In this document: positions 31,907-44,922 of the stretch, one piece after another
Layout of the letters: the number at the start of each line of letters is the position of its first letter
How positions within the stretch are numbered: the stretch's first letter is position 1
From: Plasmopara viticola
Taxonomy: Eukaryota > Oomycota > Peronosporomycetes > Peronosporales > Peronosporaceae
Assembly: GCA_001695595.3 (NCBI GenBank)
Contig: MBPM02000031.1
Span: 186,001 to 250,000, forward strand
DNA: 64,000 nucleotides
Reading direction: 5' to 3'
The notes under the pieces: model-generated
Told to the model about the DNA's origin: nothing
Databases searched by the model: none
Seen by the model: the letters and a program-made list of their open reading frames with translations, nothing else
Program-made: the position numbers and the translations under genes

Positions 31907-34900
31907 GAAGCCAAGCGAGATGACTTAGGGGTCTATATCTAAACTGTGAGCGCCTATAACTGAGCGTCTGACAGTAACTCTTTTAATGTATGTAATACTT
32001 GTTAAAACGTTCTTTGGTCTTTAGCATATGCGCTAAATTCAACTCGGTAATTTGAGCAGGGAATGCTATATACCGGCAATCTTCGAGATAGCTTTGCAAG
32101 CGAGCTGGAATCAATACCGATAGAGCGCCCGTCGTGCACAAGAACAATTTTTACATTTTGTTAAGCGAGAAACCAGCTATTTATAATTGAAGCTTTTTTT
32201 ATTCAACGGCTCTTTACAGTGTGACTTACATTACATCTTTGACGAGAGGAAACACTGTGGTCCTTCAGTTTTTTTAATATGTACGGAAAGTTTGTGCGAC
32301 GATTACAAAGGGTCGCAAAAACATAGAAAACATTAAAGAAGTTCACTCAGGCCATTGCAACTGCCTCTGCATCAAAATCAACATATGCGCTAAAGACTGT
32401 GCTTATACCCTAAGTGACTTGAAAAGACCGCCAGATAGCTGTTGACAAGAAAGGCTGCATCCACACCACTGTGACTGAACGCGCGCCTATCGCTCTAACA
32501 CTACAAGCACCACCGTCTTCGGGAAAAAAATTAAGGGATATTCCGTGAACTAAGTCTACGCTCGCTAGGCCTGCAAAGAAGCTGACGAATCTGTCAAAAC
32601 TCTTATCGCTAAATAAAGTAGTTAGACTTATTGTCAGTCACACTGGCCATTCGAAAGGCATTTCATAAAAAAGATCTATAAGTATATGGGAAATTCCAAA
32701 GTTGATTAGGTCATTAGAATCGATAAAGAGGAAGAAGAATTCTTCTTACACTTTCCGAATGAATCCAGTGGCCAAAGTCAGTTTTCAGTGTACTCGGGGC
32801 TATCTGAAACTCACAAAGCCGGGCACTTCTGTTCCATGAGAGGTCTAAGCGCGCTCTAAAGAACTTTGTCAATAGAGGTAAGGATATACTTAGCAAGAAC
32901 GGTACGCTCATCTTCTTTGCGCGTAGCGAAAATTCTTCGAACACCAACTTTTGCTTGGCATATATGGACAGAGATTGGCTAAATAGAAACACTATATCAT
33001 GGTACTACCTCACGGCGACTATGCACGTGCTTTGGCACTGCATCAGAAATAATACTTTGAAAAGGCATAGTTGCCTGCACCCGGTATGGGAATGAAAGGT
33101 GACAGCACCAAAACTTGTGCTCTCTGGACCCAATTGTACAATATTTGCTTGCAGTGCTTGACTACCATAGCGCATCTCAGCTGCCTACCAGCTGAAAAGA
33201 CAGCCGCCATTTGAGTATGAAAAAGCCAGAACGTTTAAAGCTTGGGTTACTGCGCGTCCGACAGAGGGGGGTTGTGGCCTGCATCCATACCGGGTGCAGC
33301 TCCAATGTTCTTACGGCGCCAATTAAACTCTTCTTGCCGATGCAGTTTTCCTCTCCACGGCTCGGTTACAGATCACAATTGCTTTAAAAGGGTTGTGTCA
33401 AGGCTGCTCTAACAGCTTCCTTAAGCTCAATTATTTTAAGTAACATGCACGAAAACTCGTACGTCAGGTCTGCGCTGTGTTGCATAGGCAGGTCCAGCGC
33501 CCAATTGACCAGTGAGTCGATCATTCCTTTCTGCCTATGTATAATGGTTAAGGTGCAAAAAGTACTATAAAGGCGCTGAGGAGGATTTGGACAAGCGCAT
33601 CGTCCTTCGTCAATGGAAAGATGCCGATCGAGCACTGTTAAAGCTCGTCATCAAACCCTCGACGAATTTAGATAATGATTTCCTATACAAACTTTATCAT
33701 GAGTGCTGTCCCCTTTGCAATCTTGTGGAGCTCATGAGAGGTCTCTCCCCAAAAATCACTCTACAAGACATCGTCGCTCAATTTGTAGTCAAGGAGCACC
33801 AAAGATGGCTGACTTTGTCATAACCTCGGTATCCTAGCAGCTTCTGAGCGAACGAGGGTAAACGCACAAAACTAGTCCAGGGATCGGCATTTGGCGGTCA
33901 GTCTATGGCTTCTTCGGGGAAAAACGCTAACTCTATGAGGCCCTGCCTTTGAACTTCACATAAAAAAAAGCTTTAATATTGAACGATAAAATCTTAAGTG
34001 ATTCGCTGTATCATTACTTTCACAACTTTTAACAGTATATGGTGTCTCGAGATATATAAAAATTCAGCGTGTTTGGCTAACTGAAGCACATGCGGAAATC
34101 TCTACGTCTCACAGCGACAACTTCAAATTTGTACAAATCTTCAGGCTTAGCCATCCTCTTTATTATGGTCAACTAGGTAATGAATGGATATAGGCGCTAT
34201 ATGACGCAGTATGGCAACCCGTTCTTTTTCCATCATGCTTGTACACGGAGACAAAACTTCCAAGAGTGGCTGGGCAGATTGCATGCTCATATGAAACTTG
34301 GAGACATGAGGATGCAAATAGCTCTTAGATACCTAAACCTGCTTTTCGATGCGTCGACGTCATCTTGGCAAGGTCGATTGGGACGCAATCCATTATTTTC
34401 AAAAACCGATAAAATACATTTTGAGCAAATTTACCAAACTTTCCTTTTCTATGTTACCCGGTTTTACCCTTTGATCAACGCAAAGAACGCGAACGCATAC
34501 CGTGATCGAATGCAATCGAATCCTTTGCGTTGCTGACTATGGCTAGCTGATTTTCGCGAAGCCAGACGGTCAATTACGTAGGAAAACTGAACCTGAATTT
34601 GTTGCGCTTTGACGAGTAGATAAAGCTCTGAGGTAAGGCACCAAGGAGCAAGATCGAGTGATCGTACTAGGAAATTGACAGCTTGGGGCCGCAAAAAAGA
34701 AATATCCGAAACATGGCGCAAATCTACTTAATGCTCTCGTCGAATTTAGCGTTCACGTGCTAGGATGGTGATCCATACCATTCGTGCGTTTTCGAAAACT
34801 GCGGCACAGTAGACTCACTTCTCACAGAGAATGAGCAGATGGCACTATTTCCTTGCGAAGTATTGCTTTGAGTTAAAAATGTAAGCCAGAGTAACATAAC

Positions 34901-35808
34901 TCGTAAGCTGATGCGTTAGCGTGTCGCCCAAACTCATGTCTAGTTGCGGTTCCATCTGCATTGGAGTTCATGTGTGGCTCTTATGCACGAGATGAGATGT
35001 GCTTGAGTCTCATCAATCGATGCTTTATTTACTGTCGACGCGAGCAAGTGCGAGGTTCATCGATTATCGATGAAAAAGTGAATGGAACAGCACCGACCTA
35101 GGTAGCCTAAAACGTGTAGTGGTATGGTACCCATGATTTGTTATAACTATCTTGAGGCTCAGCTCTCCGTACTTTTTCTGCAAACGTGTTATCTATGTAC
35201 TTGGCAACAGCCTGTACAAGTCCACATCGGACCTTTCTCAGATCGGTAGTCAGACAGAGGAAGTGAACCACGTCATCTACAAGCGTGTTAAGCACTGTAT
35301 GAACAGATATACCAAGGCTTCGAAGCAGCACACTTGTCCTCGTTAAACTTTTCCATACACGTCTCTTAGCGCAACTGGTTAAACAAACCCTCGCATTTCA
35401 TCAAAGCCCGCCACACTGTGCCTACAGGTTTGACAAAGGAGGATGACAATAAGTCAAACTATAACAACATTTAATCATTGCTTTCTTGACTTTTACCATT
35501 GGTAGATTCTGTAATTGTCTACATTCGTTTTTGGTGACTACTGTGATATTTTATAAATTGGTACGTACGCATAAACCAAAGACGATGGACCATGAGTATT
35601 ATTTTGGATTACAAAGGAACCGCATGCTACACATCTGAAGAGTCGCGCCCGTTCGACTAGCTATCTCCTAACAGCTTTTCTTCCTATCGATAGCACTTTA
35701 GGTGAATCAAAATAATTTTAACCACGCGGAATGTGCAGATGGTGTGATGTACTCTGTACGTGCTCAACCTTGATTATACGTACACTTTACTCAAAACTTT
35801 ATTCAAAC
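31907..35808. other. Gene-free stretch
   Basis: About 3.9 kb without a recognisable gene. The plus-strand frame 34180-34536 has a gag-like look (FQEWLGRLHAHM, then IALRYLNLLFD and SSWQGRL), but I cannot assign it. A plus-strand frame at 33587-33823 is also unassigned. A pair of 15-base inverted repeats lies at 33074-33299. Confidence 0.3.
33074..33299. repeat. Pair of 15-base inverted repeats 226 bases apart
   Basis: CTGCACCCGGTATGG at 33074-33088 is exactly complementary to 33285-33299. The spacing and arm length fit terminal inverted repeats of a small non-autonomous DNA transposon, but I see no clear target-site duplication next to the arms. Confidence 0.45.
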
Positions 35809-37515
35809 TTATTTGTACAGAACAAATTCCTCAATCCACTTGTGAATTGTTTTAATCTCGGTCAGACGCGCGGCAATGACCGATGGTGGGTCTTTTGGGT
35901 GACTAAAGAATAGGTCCAAATGGTGAGCCCCCTCGGCAATCTCGACGATGGTAACCTTTGCAGTTTTGGGGATACGTCGCACACCAGCGCTGCTCCACGG
36001 ATCCAGCAGACCATTGCTAAAAACAATGTTGGATGCCGACCGCAACAGCTCATCGCCGTAGCTCACGCGAATGGCGTCTGGATCAGGAGTCGTATGCCAG
36101 TCGCGCTGACAATGTGCACGTATCTTTTCAAAAGTGATGTTGCGCGGCCAAAACATGTCTGTCTTGCCATTAGTGCTGAAATACGTCTCCTGGGGCAGCA
36201 TCTCTGTGCAGTATTGGTAGTCCCAAATCCCGTCATAATCCCACAGCGTAGGGATCTTAAAACACGTCAAGTCCTTGGTCGCGTTATAATACACGTTAGC
36301 AGCATCGCGAAGTGCCTCCAATAGCGCTGTATTTACATCTTGATTTGATGATAACGTCACGAAGTCGCCTGCCAAATGTGAGCACGCCTCACGTACAGGC
36401 CAAGCAGGAAGGTCGACTGCACCGCCTGTCAGGTAGCTGGACGGGTACGGAAAATTGCCCATGGCCAGCGTGTCAAAAGCAAACAACACCGACATTGCTA
36501 GATCCTCGCCTTGCTCTTCCTGTGTCAAGGGATCGCATAATTTGAAAAGCGAAGACAACGCGGCGCGACCAGTCTCTGTTTTTGCAAGCTTGAACATTTG
36601 AGCCCATGACTTTTGGGCGTTAGGCACGCAATTTGCGGCTGCTCCTGCAGCTGGAGATGCGTCACGGGTTACGACTTGCCAATACTTCTGGCTTTGAAAT
36701 GATAAGAAACCACTAAAGCCGTAGATTGGTGCTGACGCCGCAATTGCACCCGCAATAATGCTTGGATACTTCATGCGGAACCAAGCTGACAACATGCCTC
36801 CATAGCTACCACCAAATGCGATAACTGGGTGATCGAGTGCGTCAAACTTCTTTTGCAAGTAGTATATAAGTTTTGCATAGTCAGCGAGAGCCTGATCATG
36901 AGTGAGATAGCCGAGATGGTCCATAAACTTGTCGCCGAAAGGTAAACTTTTACCATAATAACGATGTTCGGCAAACACAACAAGAGCCTTAAAAGTCGGA
37001 GCGTTCTCCCAGATGAGTCCAGTGTGGTTGGCGTACAACGTCACGTCCCCTTCATTCCCAGTGTAAAAGAAAATGGGTGCTTTCTTATCGTGTGGGTCCC
37101 AAAATTGGGTATTTAGTAAATAACGTTGTTTGTACGTAGCTGGTAGACCACTTGGCGTAGCATTAGCATCAGCAACGTTCACTTCTTCCTTTGCGAGCCA
37201 CGAAAAGTGATCAACGCGTTGTTCAATCCACAGCTCCGAGCAGTTGGCAGCACTAGCGCGTATCGAAGGCACCATGAGCCTCCCGCTGGGGTTCGTCAAA
37301 CCTAGTGAGCTGCGCGGAAGATCTGCCGTAGCGACAAGGTGCTGCGTGTGGATTAAAACGAGCACGCCGATAAGTATTGACAATCCGCCAAACACCACAA
37401 CACTGGCTGGCGCATAGTTTACCACTTCAATACAGCTAAGGCGTTAGTGAGAAGATTCAACGATAGATCAAGTACATACATGTGTTGTATATGGTCTCAT
37501 AATACTGAGGCGCAT
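35809..37515 (-). CDS. S28 family serine carboxypeptidase, membrane-anchored
   Basis: This is a lysosomal Pro-X carboxypeptidase or DPP-II type enzyme, cleaving peptides after proline. It shows WIEQRVDHF near residue 80, the family start, then YTGNEGDV and FAEHRYYGKSLPFG. The nucleophile motif AFGGSYGGMLSAWFR puts Ser near residue 220. The catalytic Asp is in NGLLDPW (about 488) and the His in GAHHLDL (about 514). The main exon (35809-37424) opens with GTG. A short first exon at 37476-37515 supplies an ATG, and a 51-base intron with a CTAAC branch sequence keeps frame, giving 551 residues. Residues 18-37 form one hydrophobic segment, so the protein is probably secreted or a type II membrane protein. 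It is divergent from the UGP gene with 208 bases between the starts. Confidence 0.9.
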
Positions 37516-37645
37516 CGAGATTTTGCCAGCGAGTGATACGCACGCGTCTCGAGCTGGTCGCCGACCCCGCGGACGAGCTGACGGAACGAGCGAGTTGTGA
37601 TCGCGTTTCCCTCATGCCTGCCTATCAGATCAAATTTTACTGGGC

Positions 37646-37660
37646 TGCTATTTCACGTTT
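37646..37660 (+). promoter_or_regulatory. Possible oomycete initiator-like element
   Basis: GCTATTTCACGTTTG lies 64-78 bases upstream of the UGP start codon in the divergent promoter region. It resembles the oomycete core promoter consensus GCTCATTYYNCAWTTT, with about three mismatches. The position is right for a transcription start, but the match alone is weak. Confidence 0.3.
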
Positions 37661-37723
37661 GCCACACCTTTTTAGCACTCGTGCGTCTGCACACTCCTTA
37701 CCCCCTCCACTTATGACAAAATT

Positions 37724-39520
<1,797 letters not shown>

Positions 39521-39689
39521 GCTGAGTAGTGTCAGGCTTGTATGCGGCATGCGTGTAGTACGTCAAAGTAGCGTCGTCAATATTAGTACTCGAATAGACC
39601 ACAAATACGACGGACAAATTACTTATCACAACCCTTTTCCATAAGTTTTGACATCACAAATGTGCGAGAAATAAATGTTTCGATTGCAC

Positions 39690-40939
39690 CTAATACACGG
39701 CAACAACGTGCTTGCAAATAGGGCACTGACGGTGATACATAAGCCACTGGTCGATACATTCGCGATGGTAAAAATGCAGACACGGAAGAGCGCGAACTTC
39801 TTCTTCCGCCTCAAATTCATCACAGCATACCGTGCAGACTGTGTTATTCACCTCGCTTCCCTCTTCCAGTTCCTCTGTTTTTGCGTGGTGCTCACGAACT
39901 TGGTACTGAAATGTCGGAAGTGCTAGAATTTGCGGATATGGAACACCATCCCAGCTTTCCGTCTGCAGTATTATGTGCCACAAAACGTTACAAGCGATCG
40001 ACCAAAAAGCTTAAAAATTGCACGTACATCAACTTGCTGTGAACGTAATTCGTTGATACGACGTAGTAGTGAGAGAAAGCGCAGCTTACTTTGACACTCA
40101 ACTGCATCTCCTTTATTCTCATCCGCAGATGTCGATGTCATAAACGAAGCTGACCTAAGCATCCGTAGGTGACGACGCACTAGCGAAAAGAGATTAGCTT
40201 CAGTGTTTACAGCACCAGTATCCACTGCTGTCTCTTCGAGAAGTGATCTACGAGCAGCAGGAAGCGTTCCTATCACCTGACGAAGCGCTGTGGTCATCAC
40301 ACTACAGCACACATCAGTGAGGACGCGCCAGGATTCAGCCACCAACGCCACCTCCACTTACTCTAGTCCTTCCGTTGTCTCTTTTGCGGTTGGTTTTTGA
40401 CGTAGCAAGCGAATAAACGCCAAATCCAACTGCCCGTTAACAGGCGGTATATTCTGGGAGGTGTTGGTGGCCGCCTCGTCGATGTCGGCGGCAGCGATAG
40501 AGATGAGGCCGGCGGGCGACAACTGTGCGTTGACAGGAGAGGAGCTAACATCCTCTATACAAAGACCATTCACGTCTTCCAAATTCATACCATCGTTTCT
40601 CATTAGCGCTACAAACTGCGGCGACAGCGTCGGATTCGAGCGCCGGAGGCTTGTCAGCTCGTCTCCACCGAGCAGCACGCTATTTGTCTTCTTGTCAACA
40701 TTTCCAAGCTCAGCGTCAGATGCTTCTGCTTCCTCCATAGCCCGCTTTATTTCTCGAGAGGTTGCGGTGTCTTCTTCCCAGTAGCTGGATGCCTGTGGGT
40801 CTACGCGTGGCTACAGCGACCGGCATGAAACAAGATTAAGTACTTCGTTATATATGTTTATTAGCTTCCTGACTCTCGACTTAAAGCGTACGTGAAGCGG
40901 TTGAGGCATGCGCGAGCCGTAAAGTGATCGGAGGAACAT
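39690..40939 (-). CDS. RING-H2 finger protein, probable E3 ubiquitin ligase, 4 exons
   Basis: The C-terminal RING-H2 domain runs from residue 300 to 341: CTVCCDEFEAEEEVRALPC, then HFYHRECIDQW and CPIC, with all eight ligands in C3H2C3 order. It ends six residues after the RING. Predicted exons are 40892-40939, 40362-40810, 40028-40301 and 39690-39962. The introns of 81, 60 and 65 bases are GT-AG and in phase, giving 347 residues. The N-terminal two-thirds is acidic, Ser/Ala-rich and without a known domain. The first exon and the ATG at 40939 are the weakest part; an ATG at 40909 or 40738 is possible. RING-H2 proteins recruit E2 enzymes; the substrate is unknown. It lies 163 bases downstream of the SMG8-like gene on the same strand. 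Confidence 0.85.
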
Positions 40940-41102
40940 GGTGGAGATTGAGAGCACGTGTTAAAGTGACTGTGCACAGGCACAGCTTTTTCGGTAAGTT
41001 TGAGGAAAAAAAAGCACTTGATTTTAATATGCTCAAAATATTCTCGTTGTACAACGTAGAAATCGGACGACCTTTCATGTGGCCATCTGACGATCGTCCA
41101 AA

Positions 41103-42542
41103 TCACCGTGTCGACTCCATTGGATCGAACGGATACGTCGCTAGCGACGCTGGAGTAAGGTAATCCAATGTGACGTTAGTGTCGAGAGCCTTAAGCGCAG
41201 CAGCCTCTTGTCTCTTTTTAGAGTCCAGACGGTTGTAGCTTTTGATCAGCCCGTGGAAGGCCCTAAGCCACTGTGAAGGGCTTAGCAGCTCTGTGCGCCC
41301 ACCGTCCTTGCTAGTACTTGGCGAAAAAGAGAAGAGCAGGTCTAGATATTTCTGTATGTATTGATTTAGACGCTGGAATCCAATGTCGTCGTCTGCCAGG
41401 GGCTGCAGCAGGGACTCGTCGTTTAAAATGTCTTCGGCACCGACATTCGAGTCCAGCGCGGCGAGAAAGTTCTCGAGCAGCGCCTCTGCTTGTCCGTCAG
41501 CTGTGGCTGTACGTCTAGAAACGACCACTACGCAATGCGCGGGGTCCAAGTTAAATACCCGACGTTCCTTGCTCAAATTAGCAGCACTTAGCGCGTCACG
41601 CATACGCAAGGATCCAACAATATTACCACGCAAAGATCGAAACAAAGTCACCAATCGCGCTTCTAGTGATTTGCAATACGTAGTTGTCGCCGAGCGAGCG
41701 ACCCCAGAACTTTGCGTCTTTAGTGACATCTGCAACATCTCATCAGATGCGGGAACAACATACACTACCATAGGGACACAACGGCCGGGAGCGAATCCAT
41801 TGCCTGCACCACTCAACGAACCCTTCGTGTGACTACTATCGCGCTTGGAATTTTTGGTCGATGACGCAACACTCTGCAGTTGAGCCTTTTCCACTGCTAA
41901 CGCACGAACGTCTTTTAATACGTTCGTTGTTACTCTTGCATTCTCCCTCAGCACAATGAGCATGTTGCAACTGGTGTAAAGCAGCACTTGCATTCTTACT
42001 TTTTCGCGCTCGGATGCATCTCTTTCAATTTGGATACGTTGCGCCTCACTCGGCTCTTCAGCCTCGTTCCCGACCGTGGACTGGCGTCGAGTTGACGACT
42101 TGCTTTTGTTACTTCTGAGCGTTTCCGCCTTGGTGGTTGTAGGTAGATTGAAGGACAAACTGTCGGATCGAACTAGGCCTAGAAGGTAAATGCATCTTGC
42201 TACGTCATCATAGTACAGATGAATGCTAGCGGGCAATCTGGTGTCTTTCACTTTCGTTGCGATCTGCATCTCATGGTCTCGAAAGACGCAACGACCAATT
42301 ACGCGGTTGGCGAAGGAAAAAGTGCGCGAAGAAGATGAAGAGCTAGTACTGAGAAAACCAACAACCGCCACATTTTTGTTCTGCAGCGACTGCAGCGCTG
42401 CTAGCGATACATTGCGACCAATCTCAGGAGGATACACGCGAAAGGGTTCATTTATATGAAAATCAAAGGGAAGCGGCGGAGCTTGGCATGAAGATGAAGA
42501 GACCGATGTAGTTACCCGCCCGCCATTACGTCCTCCTGGCAT
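41103..42542 (-). CDS. SMG8-like NMD factor, N-terminal half only
   Basis: SMG8 binds SMG9 and the SMG1 kinase in nonsense-mediated mRNA decay. The 479-residue product follows the SMG8 N-terminal pattern. It starts with VAVVGFLST and a NRVIGRCVF block. LYYDDVARCIYLLGL matches the YYxxExxVLYLLL strand. LLYTSCNMLIVLRENARVTT with VLKDVRAL matches the LFSVCHILLLVHPxxxFD region. CVPMVVYVVPA and SLEARLVTLFRSLRG then match the CPPRLLFLF and ALEDQIxxLFRKxR blocks. It stops where animal SMG8 begins its Cys-rich second half, at MESTR. The remaining 163 bases to the RING gene cannot hold that half. Human SMG8 is 991 residues, so this is either a short oomycete form or a truncation. The linker at about 130-170 is Ser/Lys-rich. 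Confidence 0.75.
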   Translation of the reverse strand: MPGGRNGGRVTTSVSSSSCQAPPLPFDFHINEPFRVYPPEIGRNVSLAALQSLQNKNVAVVGFLSTSSSSSSRTFSFANRVIGRCVFRDHEMQIATKVKDTRLPASIHLYYDDVARCIYLLGLVRSDSLSFNLPTTTKAETLRSNKSKSSTRRQSTVGNEAEEPSEAQRIQIERDASEREKVRMQVLLYTSCNMLIVLRENARVTTNVLKDVRALAVEKAQLQSVASSTKNSKRDSSHTKGSLSGAGNGFAPGRCVPMVVYVVPASDEMLQMSLKTQSSGVARSATTTYCKSLEARLVTLFRSLRGNIVGSLRMRDALSAANLSKERRVFNLDPAHCVVVVSRRTATADGQAEALLENFLAALDSNVGAEDILNDESLLQPLADDDIGFQRLNQYIQKYLDLLFSFSPSTSKDGGRTELLSPSQWLRAFHGLIKSYNRLDSKKRQEAAALKALDTNVTLDYLTPASLATYPFDPMESTR

Positions 42543-42591
42543 ATCTGTATAAACAATAATCGGGTCGGGTCTTTAATTCTGTATTATTTTT

Positions 42592-44420
42592 TTAATTTTC
42601 AGCTCTAAATTTGTCATTGTTTAGATTCCTGTCACGGCGTCTGGCGATATCCTGGCGCAGTCGCTCTTGAAATGGAGCAATACGAGACTTAGCACTCGTA
42701 TTACGCCGCTCGATATCGCGTTCGTTTCCAAGAGTATGCTCAGCTTGTGCTTCAAGTTGCTCACGTCGAAGGCGACGCTCAGCTAGATCCCGCTGCACTC
42801 GGTCATCAAAGTCATCCAGTTTCAACTGAACAGGCATGACGCTTGTAATAATCCTATCTTAAAAAAGTTTACAACAATACCGCATACCTGTTGTGCTCTG
42901 CGCGTAATAGAGGGCGAAAAAGAGCACTCGCGCTGAATCTCTTTCCAAATGGCCGCCCGAGACATCTCGCGATATTCGGAATCCAGCTGTAAGCGCCCAA
43001 GAAAATCATTGCGGACATCTTCCCATGTCTTCTTCGTTTCTTCACTGTCATTTTCAAGCTTGCAAGCCAAGTCGTCTTGGCGTTCACTCTCCTCTTGTTG
43101 CTCACGATACTTTTTCTTACATTGCTGCTGAAATTCCTCCATTCGAGTTATAAAATCCTTGGCGACGTCACTCTGTGTCATGACAAGAGCAAAGTTATTC
43201 ATATTATAAATATATATGTCATCTCATAATAATCGTACCCACACGATGCGGCTTCTGTACAAGACACCACAATTCGGACACTTTTTTCGCTTTTGTGTAA
43301 ATTCCGAGTAGGACTGCGTATTTCCGCAACATGGACACTCCTTTTTATCTACACGATCTACATACGCAGCTTCTTCTCGGGTTCGGCGGAGTTGCTCCCG
43401 TCGAGCTCTCTCACCTGCCTCCATACGACGCAAAAAATCTTCGTTCCGTCGAGAAACAGCAGCTTGACAGTCCTCTCGACCATCTTCATCGTCAAAATCG
43501 TTTCTAAGCGCCTTCTTGTTGCTACTATTGCGCAACCGAGGAGTGAATCGGCAATGCCGATCATCATCAAAACGCGCAAATTTGTGGCGTGCCTTCTGCT
43601 GCTGCCGAGCTCGAGTCATTTTGTCTTTGGCAAGTTCATTGAGTGCCTCTAGATTCGTGACGCGCTTTTTCTTGAATCCAGCTTCGAGGTATTTGTTTTC
43701 TTGTGCTATTGACGCTAGAAAAAGACGCCTCTGGGTAAGTGACAAGTGCTGGAGCTGGAAAGCATTTAGCTTATCGTGCATTGTTCGTTGCATCTCGAGC
43801 TTGGTCATAGACGGGTTCAAAACTGCGCCTCTCGACAATTTTTTGCGTCCACAACGAGGTGAACGGCATCTTACCGACTTTGCCTTGGCGACACTAGCAG
43901 CAAGTATTTCTGCAGCTTCGCGTGCACTACCAGCGCTGTCCTCAAACTCGTCGTCTTCGTATTGTTGCTGCTGCTCGGCTACAGCAGCCGCGAAACCTGC
44001 CGTTAATTGCTTGTTGCGCTGTACATCCCGATCCGCTCTAACTTCGCCACTCGTCACTTCGAATGCGCGTTGGATTTTGTGTGCTTGAGCCTTAGTCGAT
44101 CCATGTTCGTGTTCTTCTTTCTCCATCGTGGCTGCTAATACTTTAATTGATGCTTCCGGCCGGTGATTCTCTTTAAATTTAAGACTTTTGGCGACCTCCT
44201 TTAGCGTTGATGCATTAAGTGAAATTTCTTGTTTTGCCACCTCCAAAAGCGATGATGCCCTCTTCGACGTCCGTTCGTCGTCGCTGTCACCAAACAAATC
44301 TTCATCATCATCATCCACTTCGTCCAGAGGTGCGTGCCTTTCCGTTCTAGAACTTTGCAATTGAGTGTTCTGCTTATCCTCGTCGAGCCCCTGAACAAAT
44401 GCCAATAATGCCGAAGCCAT
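42592..44420 (-). CDS. Zinc-ribbon plus coiled-coil protein, unrecognised family, 3 exons
   Basis: Predicted exons are 43239-44420, 42888-43172 and 42592-42825. The introns of 66 and 62 bases are GT-AG, both phase 0, giving 566 residues. The N-terminus is acidic (DEVDDDDEDLFGDSDDE), followed by a long helical middle. A four-cysteine ribbon CPCCGN...KKCPNC spans about residues 362-384. After the first splice a highly charged coiled coil follows (EEFQQQCKKKYREQQEESE, later RDLAERRLRREQLEAQ). Read without splicing, the region would be two genes only 21 bases apart, with the second starting at 43202 or 43181; a single gene fits the local gene density better. I do not know the family. It is 49 bases from the SMG8-like start and divergent from the CHY gene by 174 bases. 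Confidence 0.6.
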
Positions 44421-44594
44421 AGTTTGTATCTTCGAGCAACGTTAATAATAATAAGAATGTGACTTCATCGAGATTGGCTTGACTACACTATCCCATACAC
44501 GAGAATAGCAGCATTCGGCTTGATTCCAGAATAAACACATAAATGCACACATAAAGAAAGTTCAATTTAAATTCCGACTACGCATCTTTTGATA

Positions 44595-44922
44595 ATGTGC
44601 AAGCATATCGCCAACGCCCAGGTACGCTTCCCTTCTTGCTTTGCTGGCGCCTGCTCATTAATTATGATTGCAGGTTTCCTTTCGAGCACCATGCTGTAAT
44701 CGATGGTTTGATTGCAGCGAATGCCATTTTGAGCTTAGCAGTCACAGACAGCAGTGGGCCGCAGAAATGGCATTCCTTTGCAAACAGTGCAACAAACCTT
44801 TTCGCAAAGACATGACGGCCTTTGATGAAGAAGACGAGAGCTGTCCGCATTGCACAAATATATTAATTCAGCCTGTAAGTAGTGTAAAGTATTTACGAGC
44901 AGAAGTGTCAACGACCTTATAA
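44595..44922 (+). CDS. CHY-type zinc finger protein
   Basis: Exon 1 (44595-44621) encodes MCKHIANAQ. A 52-base GT-AG intron (44622-44673, GTACGC to TTGCAG) joins it to VSFRAPCCNRWFDCSECHFE, the typical zf-CHY start MCKHxxNAQVSxRAPCCxxWFDCxECH. The domain continues with CKQCNKPFRKDM and CPHCTN, so the metal ligands C2H, CC, CxxC-H, CxxC and CxxC are present. CHY zinc fingers occur in small fungal and plant proteins and in PIRH2/RCHY1 ubiquitin ligases; here there is no RING. Read through, the protein has 91 residues. A consensus donor GTAAGT at 44875 could instead splice to 44965 and end at 44991, replacing the last 16 residues. It is divergent from the zinc-ribbon gene. Confidence 0.88.

Noticed and set aside
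34180..34536. Possible retrotransposon gag fragment
   Set aside because: FQEWLGRLHAHM and the following residues only loosely follow a gag pattern, and there is no zinc knuckle or neighbouring pol sequence.
41383..41832. Plus-strand open frame of 149 codons
   Set aside because: It lies antisense within the SMG8-like gene, is Ser/Arg-rich and reads as a shadow of that gene's codons.
40939..42542. Fusion of the SMG8-like and RING frames into one gene
   Set aside because: The RING gene sequence does not resemble the SMG8 C-terminal half. A join would need an unusually long intron (nearly 300 bases) compared with 51-82 bases elsewhere.
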